Shown piece after piece: positions 9,889 to 18,983 of a stretch of 64,000 nt of DNA. Every line of letters starts with the position of its first letter. The first letter of the stretch is position 1. The stretch comes from Picochlorum sp. 'celeri' (taxonomy: Eukaryota > Chlorophyta > Trebouxiophyceae), in assembly GCA_010909725.1 (NCBI GenBank), contig JAACMV010000018.1:744001-808000 (forward strand). Reading direction: 5' to 3'. Below the pieces are notes generated by a model that did not search any database, was not told the origin of the DNA, and worked only from the letters and a program-made list of their open reading frames with translations. The position numbers were made by a program, and so were the translations under genes.

Positions 9889-11637
9889 TTTTGAACCTTG
9901 TTGGGTGACAGATCTGCGTCTGCCAGTCCTGGCCGTGCCAGCGTGACGTGTGTTTGGGTGTGTTTGTGGACGGAGCCGTTTGCCCATCTCCGCCGGTCCC
10001 GACGCACCCACGGGGCATACAAATCAAAATAGCCCCAAATCGGTCTCTTGCGACACCTGGCGCCTCCAGTTCTGGGTGCCCAAGGCGCCCGATGTGTTCC
10101 GACCTGGTCGGGGAAGCTGGGGCAGAAGCTGCTGGCGTGCCCCATCCGACAAGGCCCGTGAGCGGCAGATGGTGGCCTGTCCCATGCCAGCCTGGCAAAT
10201 TCAAATTTTGAATGTCACCGTGGATGGGCGTGGCCCCGTGCACAAACCAATTACCACGTGGATACTTTCAACCGGAAAAGAAATAATCTTTGAATCTTTT
10301 GTGGACAGAGACAGGATGAGACGCTGCGTGAAACGAAGTGTGACACATGTGCTGGACGAGGTGCGTTTTTTGGAAAGTTTCGACAGAGGGCATGGCATGC
10401 GCATCTGCGTGCTCCATATTGTTTGATAAGTATATTGTGATGTTTTGGGCGTGGGTTCGTGGTGGTTTGTGCGGGACTGGTGTGGTGCCTCCTCGAGGGT
10501 GCAGGCCGTTGGGCAGGGCAGGTTGGGAAGGGGGGAAGAAGGGTTGTTGTTAACCGCGGACGTGCTCCCGGGGTCCCCGACGAGTTGCGGTTTGAACCCA
10601 CAGGTTGTATGGGGATCGCAGACTGACGCGACGTGGCTGTTTGTGTTGCAGGATACCACCATCATACCATCAGTGAGAACAACAAGGAGGTCGAGCAAGA
10701 GGCAGAGGGTTGCCGAAGCCAGCAGCGAGGATTCTGCCCTCACCTCCTCCATTCTGGTGCCCCACAACGCCGACAAGGCAGCGGTGGATGCGACCACAAA
10801 GCAGCACGACATGGAGGCAGCCGAGAAGGCAGTGGTGACAGCCCTGGTGCGGTCCACCTGCCCCCAGGACGGTGGCTTGCCCGTGGTGAGCGCAGGCCGC
10901 CCAAGGAGGCTGTCTGCCAGGAGGACCAAGTACGAGTTGAGGGAGGAGGAGGACACGAGGATCGCGTCGGCCGAGGAGCAGCGCTCCCGTCAAGCATGCG
11001 CCACTCGCACCGCAGGCAGCGGTGTGAACCATGCCCAGGTGGTGGCAGCAGCAGAGAGCCTGGTGCTGTTGAAGCACACAGTCCCCTCCAAGCGGGGATC
11101 CAAGCGGGGGTCCAAGGCCAGGTCCAAGGTGCCCGAAACAAGCTCCATGTGGTCCAACCTCGACCTCCTGGCGACGGCTGCCTGCGACATGAGCGGGGCC
11201 CAACGGGCCACCAGGCGTGGGTTGAGGTCCAGATCGTAGGCACCTCCCACAGGCCACCCCCCTGCCCTACGGTCCTTCTGTGGTCTTCTGTGGACAAACA
11301 GGACAAGATCGAGATGATACATAGTACAGGAGAACATCGAAGGAAGAAGAAATAGAAACTCAACACTGGACCAGAAGAGGAGAATAGTCTGATGGAATGA
11401 TACAGCACTGAAAACTCTTGCACCGTGTGAACATTTGATAGATTTGATAGATTTGATTGATGGGCCTATTTCTTTGGTCTGTTTGGTTTTATTTGCTCGT
11501 GATGCAATACCGACGTATTGAACACGCATGAATGCTTTATAAAGGTTGAAACCTGTAACAACAACAACAACAGCAGCAGCAGCACACCACCAGCTGGCCT
11601 GCAGGCCAGGGGAAATCTGGCCGTTGGCTCGGTCATG
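9889..11637 (+). repeat. GC-rich repeat family, copy 2 (tandem with copy 1)
   Basis: Direct tandem copy of the 8091 unit at an offset of 1798 bp, nearly identical through the body. The 3' tail differs: CAACAACAACAACAGCAGCAGCAG instead of CAACAACAGCAGCAG, followed by a 20-bp segment (AGGCCAGGGGAAATCTGGCC) absent from copy 1. The equivalent plus-strand open frame is 10445..11239. About 50 bp of unrelated sequence (9837..9888) separates the two copies. No gene other than the repeat-borne frames is visible inside. Confidence 0.85.
10651..11239 (+). CDS. Repeat-borne open frame, copy 2
   Basis: Counterpart of the frame at 8853..9441, with the same candidate acceptor (TTTGTGTTGCAG) before it. Differences I see relative to copy 1 include Lys to Glu, Ala to Thr and Thr to Ala, plus two silent changes. 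No ATG lies near its 5' end. Function unknown; translation unproven. Confidence 0.25.
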
Positions 11638-11697
11638 TATCTGTAATTGTCATATAGACATTTTGCATATTACACAAATGTACAATTGATTCGAAAT

Positions 11698-13145
11698 TTA
11701 TCCCACGATGTTTGGCCTGCACTGAGGAGTCAAACAGCTTTGGTCATTGAACATTTGTCCTGTTGTCAACTTATTCTCACAGCATTTTCTGCAGTTTTGC
11801 TGCGATGCGCAGCTTGCTCCAAGCACCGGTGTAGATGGTGACTGACCAAATGGAGAGCATTGTTGTGTCAAGCAAGATGGATCATTTCTCCACGTGCCCT
11901 GGATAAACTTTCTCTGGCAGCATGACCTGCAATCTGCTGTTGAGCTGCACTGACTGCCGAGTGGAGGTGGACTTGGTGGTGGACTAGGCTTTGGTGCTGG
12001 GGGTGGAGGCAAAAATGGCGAGCACTGTGGTGTGAAGCATGAAGCATCATTTCTCATTGTTCCTTTGGTAGCCTTTGAGAAACAGCAATCTCTGCATGCT
12101 GGTCCAGTTGATGCACATTCTGCTCCAGGTGTTGGATTAGGCGGTGCCACAAATGGAGAGCATTCATACGTGAAACAGCTCCCATCAGAAGTAATGGTTC
12201 CCGTGAGAAGTTTCTTCTCACAGCATGATCTGCAATTTGAGGGTCCAGTGGAAGAACATTGTGAGCCCAGTGGACTCGGAGGAGGAGAGGGGGTCACACA
12301 TCCTCCGTTACAGCTACAAATCTGACCCACAGATGCCTTCTGAAACACTGGTGCCGTCACCTGCTGCACTGGCTTGGGCGATATTTTTGAACACTGACCA
12401 CCTGACACAGAGCAACTACCATCACTGTACTGCACCAATGATGGATCACTCGAACTTCCAGAAATGACTAGTCCTTCAGGACCACCAATATATATATTAG
12501 TGGTCGAGGTCTGAGCAATATTGGCATTCTGCAACACCTGGTTCAAAGAAACAGGCCCTGCACCCTGCTGAGCAGTAACCTGAGCAGAACCTAGTGCCCC
12601 AATGATGCTCAAGGCTCCCGTCGACTGCTGCGAAATCACAGCAAATGAGTTTGAATTATCAAGACCGACAGTAATATCTCCGCTGTACCCTATGGTCTGG
12701 ATATTAAGGGCACTCGAGTTGAGCCCACTCACAACAGTCAAAGCACCAGGACCAGACTGTGAAATTGTGTCCAGCACATCAGATGGCATCGTCACTTGAA
12801 TCCCAACAGGAGAAGAGCTCTTAAATATACCAGTGTTCTCAATATTCAAACTTCCATCCTACATAATATGATACAATGGGGTCATATTGGCGTCAGAAAG
12901 GAATAACACTGATTCTACCCTACCTTGACATAAGCATTCAAGTTCTTCGTCACAGCCGAGTCCCCAACGAACTCAACCGAATACTTTGATGGATCAGATG
13001 ATGGAATAACAGTCACCTGAGCAGGACCACATTGTCTAATGCTGTTAAATGCGTTCAGATTCCAGACCGTGTTCGCAGACACGGCGCTCACAAAAGCATG
13101 CACAAGCATGCATAGCATGAGATATCTTGTCTCTAATAGTCTCAT
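11698..13145 (-). CDS. Secreted protein with four Cys-rich CC-x-K repeats and Pro-rich linkers
   Basis: Two exons (12924..13145, 11698..12858; 65-nt intron) give 460 aa. Exon 1 starts with a signal peptide (RLLETRYLMLCMLVHAFVSA). The middle is a Ser/Gly/Val/Asn-rich region of about 200 residues, probably beta-rich and adhesin-like. The C-terminus has four copies of a module of about 40 residues with the pattern C-[AS]-S-x(2-6)-C-R-x-C-C-x-x-K-x(8-11)-D-x-S-C-x-T-x-x-C-x-P, separated by Pro-Ser stretches (PKPSPPPSPPP). The paired cysteines suggest a disulfide-knot fold. The gene at 37150..37945 has the same module. I know no named family for it; a cell-wall or extracellular-matrix role is inference. 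It is divergent from Vms1. Confidence 0.8.
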
Positions 13146-13395
13146 TTTTAAACCCTTCACATATAAACACAGTGAAAAGATTAGAAATGATGAAAAAGTC
13201 TTACAAGCATGTGTGGATAGATTCCATCTAAAAGACAAAAGGCCGCGTTGTCCCATCCAAGAAATGACACTCTCTCAGAAACCTGTGCCACCACCAGGAA
13301 ACTCAATGGCTTTGACGCTTTTGCCCTTGCATGGCATTCTGAAAACAAAGAAACGAAATTATTTTGAATATATAGATGATTAGAGTGTGTTTATT

Positions 13396-15086
13396 ATGCC
13401 TTTGATACTCGAGCCGTTCTCAACAGTGTTTTCAATTTCTGATTATCAATGCCAGTCCACTAGTTCCACTACAGACGAGTCAAATGAGGAAGAAGCAGCA
13501 CACATTGGTGCATCTATTAGCGAGGAAATCTCCTCTTTGACTCTGGATGCATATGATGCGCCTGGAGCTGAATCGACACGTTCAAATGACGATGCGTTGG
13601 AGCCATGTGCCGGCAGGAAAACCTGTGTGACGTGCGGTATAGTAGCTTTTGAAGATGATTTAGAGCAAAGAATTCATTTTAAGACTGATTGGCATCGATT
13701 TAATGTGAAGTTGAGGGCACTGAACAAAAAGCCAGTGCTGAAGGAGGAGGATTTCAATGCTCTGGTTGAGCAAGGAGGAGGAGGCTTGGATGATGACGTT
13801 GGTTCTATATCAGGTAGTGATGACGACGTATCTGATGATGATGATGAATTGGATAGGGTGCAAGACGCCAGTCTGTTGGCTCCATATATTACATTTCGAG
13901 TCAGGAGTATACGTGATGGTACAACAGAGTGTAGGCTGGCAGTCTGGAAGTGCTTGCTCATGCCATCGTCATCTCGAGGCGACCATGCGAAGAACTTGGA
14001 TCCTATAGAATGTGTACAGAGACTTGTGGGGATGAAGAAAGAGGCACAGCAATGGGCTGTGATTATGTTCCAAGGAGGTCATTTTGCAGCATGTGTGTAC
14101 TCTATTGAGAGCCCGTCTGAAAATGTATTGCAACGCACTGATAAAGCGAGTCACGAGATTGCTGAACTTTCTATGACGGAAATTGCACACAAATCATTTC
14201 ATAGATATGTTGTTAGGGCAAAAGCAGGAGGTAAACAATCTGATAAGGATGCTACAGGTAAAGTTGCTAAATCTGCTGGATCTCGATTGAGGAGGTATAA
14301 TGAGGCCATGCTGAACAAGCAAGTTGTGGAGACGTTGGACGCGTGGAAAGAGAATCTTTCGAACTGCAATTTGATTTTTGTATCGTGTCCTGGTTCAAAT
14401 AGACTGGTACTTTTTGGTGGAGATGCACCCCCTTTGGACAAGAATGATGAGAGGATTCGAAAGGTCCCCTTTATGACTCGGCGTCCTACGATTTCAGAAA
14501 CTAAACGAGTGGTCCGTACGTTGCTTACAATGTACAAGTATACTCCCAATCAAATTCATCGGGAAGACAAAGTCGAACGAAAAGAGGAACATGTTGAATC
14601 TCACAAGCCTGACACGGAGGAGCGCCGGAGGGTTGAAAAGTTGGAGCTTCAAAAGCAGCAGCTCATGGCGCAAGAGAGAAATAAGAAGAAGAAGGAAAGA
14701 AGAAAGGAACAAAAACGTGCATCAAGGATGAAGGAAACTCAACTAAAAGAGGGAGAGGGCACGAAGGAAAAAGGAGAAGAAGAGCCAAAGGCTGATAGCT
14801 TGGATGCAGCATTGAAAAGTCTCGCTGCTGCCGCGTCCGAGTCGACCATGAAAAGGTATGATGTACAGTTATGTTCTTTTGTGAGATTTAAGTACTCCAT
14901 ACTATTATTATCTATCTACCCTGCAGATCAATGGCAGATCAAAAGAAGCCCCCTCAATCAAAAGAAAAGGCACGTTCAAAGAAAAACTCAGAAAGTATTG
15001 CGACGAGACGAGAAAAGCTAGCAGCTGCGGCAGAAGCTCGAGCGAAAGCTTTAGCAGCAGCTTCATCAAGTCAAAAGCTGTGGTAA
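13396..15086 (+). CDS. VMS1: Vms1/ANKZF1-type peptidyl-tRNA hydrolase of ribosome quality control
   Basis: Releases stalled nascent chains from 60S subunits and works with Cdc48/p97. Two exons (13396..14855, 14927..15086) give 539 aa. Features in order: a Zn finger with CVTCG...HFKTDWHRFN (about residue 78); the VLRF1/eRF1-like catalytic domain (WAVIMFQGGHFAACVY; RAKAGGKQSDKDA with the conserved Gln; LRRYNEAML); a Lys/Glu-rich coiled coil (MKETQLKEGEG region); and, only after the 71-nt intron is removed, a C-terminal VIM motif RREKLAAAAEAR fitting R-x5-AA-x2-R, the p97-binding signature. That motif strongly supports the intron. The ATG at 13396 is used; the frame upstream has only GTG. The ankyrin repeats of animal ANKZF1 are absent or very weak. 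Confidence 0.92.
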
Positions 15087-15285
15087 GCCGAGTATGTGTC
15101 ATGCATGCAGGTGGACGATGGCATGACGTTGATCCATGTCATTGTCAGGATGTCAGCCATTCTCGGAGCAGGCCTCCTCGTCTTGACAACAATTCGTCAA
15201 AAATATTGAACAGTACTTACGTACATCTCGGATATTTAAATTATAAAAGACTCTATCCAGCATCAGAAGTTGAATCGAGGGTACT

Positions 15286-16254
15286 CTAGTCAGCTTTTGG
15301 CCCACCTTCTCCACGCTGTTGAATCCATTCCTCAGTCCCAGTTGTCCTCCCTGGCAGATTTGCCTCACTATCCCTCGTCTCGCGCACCATGGATAGTCGA
15401 TCCTTCTCATCCTGTCTCTCTAGAATCTTTATTTCATCATGGGAGTATCCTTCCCGCAGAACTCGCGTGTATACATCGCAGCATATTGCCGCCACAGCAT
15501 TCTCTTCATCTGTTCGAGTTACATACCGCCGTGTTACATCTGCCACAGTATCAAGATCAACACCCACACACAGGTCTACTTTCTTCCCCCATCCCTCTTC
15601 ATACAACAATGGCTTGTCTACAATCCCTTCACAGGGATCCACATGAACCCAAACACCTTCTTCCTGTAACAAGACTTCATTCCACACATGATCTTTAAAA
15701 TCCACAACCAATCGAACCTTATATCCCGTAGCCCTGCAACAAAGTCCAAAGCAATTGGACCATTCCCCACAGCGTCCCTTCTTTGTTTCAAGTAACTTTG
15801 TCGCATCATTGTACCGAGGAAACCTGATTGCATTTCCACACATGCCACATTGATACAGCTCTGTCCTGCTTGCACCACCATCATGCTGCTCTTCCACTGA
15901 TGCTGGCACCACGCCCTTCAACGATGTCGAACCCATACAGTAGTCACACGCAGGTGCATTCACCCACTGGAAAAATTCCCGTTTAAACCATCCACACAGT
16001 TCCTCTAGCAAGGACCTTTCCTCAGTCAACCCTTGACCCTCTTTCGAAAGGGTACTCACGCGCTCATACGCCTTTCTATTCAACTCATCAATTGGGATTA
16101 AACTCAATGCTATACCAACCGCATCCTCGTATGCAGCCACCTTGCGTAATCCATCGTCGATGGCTCTACGCAAAGCAACACATTCCTGCTGAATTCCCAA
16201 GGCAACGAGTTCCTGCCCTGCTATTTCAATCTGAGCATTCTTCTTCACATTCAT
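15286..16254 (-). CDS. PNG1: Peptide:N-glycanase (cytosolic deglycosylase, transglutaminase fold)
   Basis: Removes N-glycans from misfolded glycoproteins exported from the ER. Single exon, 322 aa, close to yeast Png1 in size; the PUB and PAW domains of animal NGLY1 are not seen. A Zn site is formed by C103/C106 (CDYC) and C136/C139 (CGMC). The catalytic triad is visible as Cys162 in KKGRCGEWSNCF, His189 in FKDHVWNEV and Asp206 in WVHVDPCE. The C-terminus after about residue 235 (RYVTRTDEENAVAAICCDVY) is also typical. The start ATG lies only 19 bp after the stop codon of the upstream same-strand CRAL-TRIO gene, so its promoter must sit in that gene or the two share a transcript. Confidence 0.93.
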   Translation of the reverse strand: MNVKKNAQIEIAGQELVALGIQQECVALRRAIDDGLRKVAAYEDAVGIALSLIPIDELNRKAYERVSTLSKEGQGLTEERSLLEELCGWFKREFFQWVNAPACDYCMGSTSLKGVVPASVEEQHDGGASRTELYQCGMCGNAIRFPRYNDATKLLETKKGRCGEWSNCFGLCCRATGYKVRLVVDFKDHVWNEVLLQEEGVWVHVDPCEGIVDKPLLYEEGWGKKVDLCVGVDLDTVADVTRRYVTRTDEENAVAAICCDVYTRVLREGYSHDEIKILERQDEKDRLSMVRETRDSEANLPGRTTGTEEWIQQRGEGGPKAD

Positions 16255-16273
16255 AATTATTACAATAAAGAAA

Positions 16274-17626
16274 TTAATGGTGGTGTGCGTCGAGAAAAGC
16301 AGTACCGAGGTGATGCATGGTCACCTCACCTGAGGTCACCTCACCCAACTCTTCCAAAGATTCAACCACTTTGATCTTTCTTCCAGCTTTCTTCGATACA
16401 AACGGCCTCATAAACGCTAAAATAGCTTTTAAGAATCTAGAAGGTCTGACGAGGATGACATACTGTACATTCTTCCTGAAAGGTCTTGGCAGTGTCTGAT
16501 ACGCCCCCATGATCCAAAATGTGGGAAGCTTGGCCTTTTCTGCCGTAAACACAATCACATAATCCCCAGCAGACACAACTGGCTCCAAGTGGGTCTTCAC
16601 ATATGTCAATGCAGACGATTTCATTCGAGGAGGCACAGCATCAGCATCCAACACAATCACAGGCCTCCCCAATGCATCAATGCCTTCTTCATACACCAAT
16701 CCTTTGAATGTCGACTCCCACTCCTCGCCCATATCAACAACTCTCCTCGTATGACTGGCCACCGTCGCACCAGCAATATCCCCAGCGGCGGCAGCATCAT
16801 CATCATCTTTGGCATGATTTGTATCCTCTTTGGCATCCCCTCCATCCTCAGTATCTTTGGCATCATCAATCTGAAGATTCTGAGCACCCTCCTCTGCAGA
16901 TATAGCCACTATATCATCACGCAGTTCCTCCTCCTCGTGATCATCATCACGCAGTTCCTCTTGTTCCTCCTCCTCCTCCTGCAGTGCATGGGCTGTCCCT
17001 GCCAATGACCGAGGACTCGTCACCGACGGCGATGGACACGCAGATGAACCAGCTGGTATAGAATCCGCCGTCATCCTCCTCTCATCCTGAGACATGACCA
17101 CCATGCGAACCTCCACCCGCCCTCCCACCACCCCAACCCTCACATCAACATGTTCCTCCTCCTCCCCCTCCTCCTCTTCTTCCCGCACAAACGACGACGG
17201 TGCCGCATCCAACGATCCTCGCTCACCAATCGCATCCTCCTCTTCAATCATCACCCCAGACACCCCCATCTCCTCATACACAGACTTGTCATCCTTCTCA
17301 GCATTCATGGAACTGGCTATAGACCTCTGATCAAAATCCCCCCTCTTCTTCACCCCAGCCCAATGAAGAGAATCCAAACCAGGTGCACTGTAATCCTGAT
17401 TTGCAAATGGCTTATCACCCTGTTCCGCCGGATCCATTGTCGATACCTCCGTGTCCGTCCCAATCGTAGACACCCGCGGTGACATGGCAACCTCAGAATT
17501 CACACCACCAATAACATTCAGACTACCAGTGCTTTTCATATTGTCCTCCAGAGTCCCTTCTTCTTCCTGCTGCTGCTGCCCAACGTGATCTCCGTCATTT
17601 GTCGCGTTCGAGGTTGTATGACTCAT
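16274..17626 (-). CDS. Sec14-like protein with divergent CRAL-TRIO (CRAL_TRIO_2/BCH) domain
   Basis: 450 aa from ATG 17626. The first 290 residues are low-complexity, dominated by Asp/Glu, Ser and Gln runs, with little predicted structure. The C-terminal 155 residues form a lipid-binding CRAL-TRIO_2 fold: DALGRPVIVLDADAVPP opens the sheet, then YVKTHLEPVVSAGDYVIVFTA, LPTFWIMGAYQTLPRPFRKN, YVILVRPSRFLKAILAFMRP (the lipid-gate helix region) and KIKVVESLEELG. This resembles the domain of GDAP2 and BNIP-2-type proteins; no macro domain or RhoGAP domain is attached. Ligand unknown. Confidence 0.75.
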   Translation of the reverse strand: MSHTTSNATNDGDHVGQQQQEEEGTLEDNMKSTGSLNVIGGVNSEVAMSPRVSTIGTDTEVSTMDPAEQGDKPFANQDYSAPGLDSLHWAGVKKRGDFDQRSIASSMNAEKDDKSVYEEMGVSGVMIEEEDAIGERGSLDAAPSSFVREEEEEGEEEEHVDVRVGVVGGRVEVRMVVMSQDERRMTADSIPAGSSACPSPSVTSPRSLAGTAHALQEEEEEQEELRDDDHEEEELRDDIVAISAEEGAQNLQIDDAKDTEDGGDAKEDTNHAKDDDDAAAAGDIAGATVASHTRRVVDMGEEWESTFKGLVYEEGIDALGRPVIVLDADAVPPRMKSSALTYVKTHLEPVVSAGDYVIVFTAEKAKLPTFWIMGAYQTLPRPFRKNVQYVILVRPSRFLKAILAFMRPFVSKKAGRKIKVVESLEELGEVTSGEVTMHHLGTAFLDAHHH

Positions 17627-17857
17627 ATCGGCTACTATCAACAACAATTAGTGCTATATAAATACAATGAAAGGGATATATGAATTACTATCGCACCCCA
17701 GTGGGCCATCCAAACAGAAACCATCCAACGACTGAGAGAGTTCCCAGGCCCTTCTCCATGCCAGAGTAGTACGACGACTTGGCGCAAAGATAGAACAAGT
17801 ATTACATCATTCCCAATACCTATATACTATATATATCAGAAGAACAGGAAAATATGC

Positions 17858-18250
17858 TTACTTCTTCTTTCCCTGCTGCTGCTTCTTCTTCCCAGCAGCC
17901 TTGGCTGCTGCCAACTCCTTGGCCTTTTGCAGCTTGAGCACCTTCTTCACAATCTTCTGCTCCTCCACAAGGAATGCACGAACAATCCTCTCCCTCACAA
18001 CTCCAGCAGCCAAGTGCCCTCCATACGCACGATGCACCGTCTTGTTCTTCTTGCTAATCTTTTTCAATGTATTTGGACGCACAGCTGGCAATCCATGAAG
18101 ACGCTGACCAGACACTGGGCAGGTTGGGTGTGACACCTTTTTCTTTAAAGTCAAATACTGCAATTTCCCTCCTGGAGTCCTCACAATTCTCTGCTTATTC
18201 GACTTGGTCGCGTAGCTATGCCTACGGCGATAGGTCAGTCTCTGAACCAT
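17858..18250 (-). CDS. RPL34: 60S ribosomal protein eL34
   Basis: Cytosolic large-subunit protein, 130 aa, single exon. [45 protein letters not shown] and [32 protein letters not shown] match the family along its length. The C-terminal Ala/Lys/Gln tail is typical. The usual two CxxC pairs of some eL34 are reduced here to a single CPVSG cysteine. A TA-rich stretch (TATATA) lies just upstream of the ATG. Confidence 0.97.
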   Translation of the reverse strand: MVQRLTYRRRHSYATKSNKQRIVRTPGGKLQYLTLKKKVSHPTCPVSGQRLHGLPAVRPNTLKKISKKNKTVHRAYGGHLAAGVVRERIVRAFLVEEQKIVKKVLKLQKAKELAAAKAAGKKKQQQGKKK

Positions 18251-18983
18251 GGTGCTCTCTGTATCCTCTCAATATATACCTGCATAGACACATATAATGT
18301 TATTTATAAATATATTGGCATCAGATCGGCGCCTATTCATGGGAGGGCAGTATAGCATAGAAGAGGCCAATGGCGTCGCCGTCACCCCCATGGCTCTTTC
18401 CCATACACGCGAGTCCCTTTGGAATCATGAATGCCTGGATTTCATCAACATACCTTTATATGTATATATATTGTTCTATGGAGTGGCATGCGTCGAATAT
18501 TCTTCTTCTTTCATGATGGACGAATGGGTCCCTTGCTGGCGTCGTCGCCTGCGAGGAGGGGACGGTTCTCCATCCATGGCGATGGGGAGTCTCAATCGAT
18601 CAATTGACATTGGACAAAGTAATTCGGTGAACATGTTCTTCTTCTGTTCATTCAGTCTCTGACGATGCCATCTCGTCTTTTATACACTGGATGGAATCTC
18701 ATGGTAGTTGGGAAGTCATCCTGGTGTTCGTTGGACGTCTGGAGTGGAGGTCGGTGCGTCATTCAGAGAGAGGGAGGTGAGTGTGCATGACCTTGGTTGG
18801 TCAAAATTCTTCTCTCTACTAAGACATACTGCCTCCTTCCCCTACTGATAGTACAAAATAATGGCAGAATGTATATGAGATTTGATAAACTAGTCTTTAA
18901 TAATGACGAGAAACGGACGTGCGTGTCTCGGTGTTTTCTGTTGAAAATTCAACCGAGTGCAGACAGGGTTTGTGTCATGGCGT
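18251..18983. other. Intergenic region between eL34 and an unknown membrane protein
   Basis: 733 bp between divergent genes. A plus-strand frame at 18297..18662 has no recognisable features. On the minus strand a TATAAAA box near 18681 precedes a 52-codon frame beginning ATGTTCACC near 18631 and containing PPRRRRRQQG-like residues. Either could be chance. No RNA gene seen. Confidence 0.35.

Noticed and set aside
16255..16273. Operon with spliced-leader processing
   Set aside because: No AG acceptor or polypyrimidine tract occurs before the PNGase ATG, and other gene pairs are in mixed orientations.
18297..18662. 121-codon plus-strand frame between eL34 and the unknown membrane gene
   Set aside because: No family, no clear signal, mixed composition; chance is as likely.
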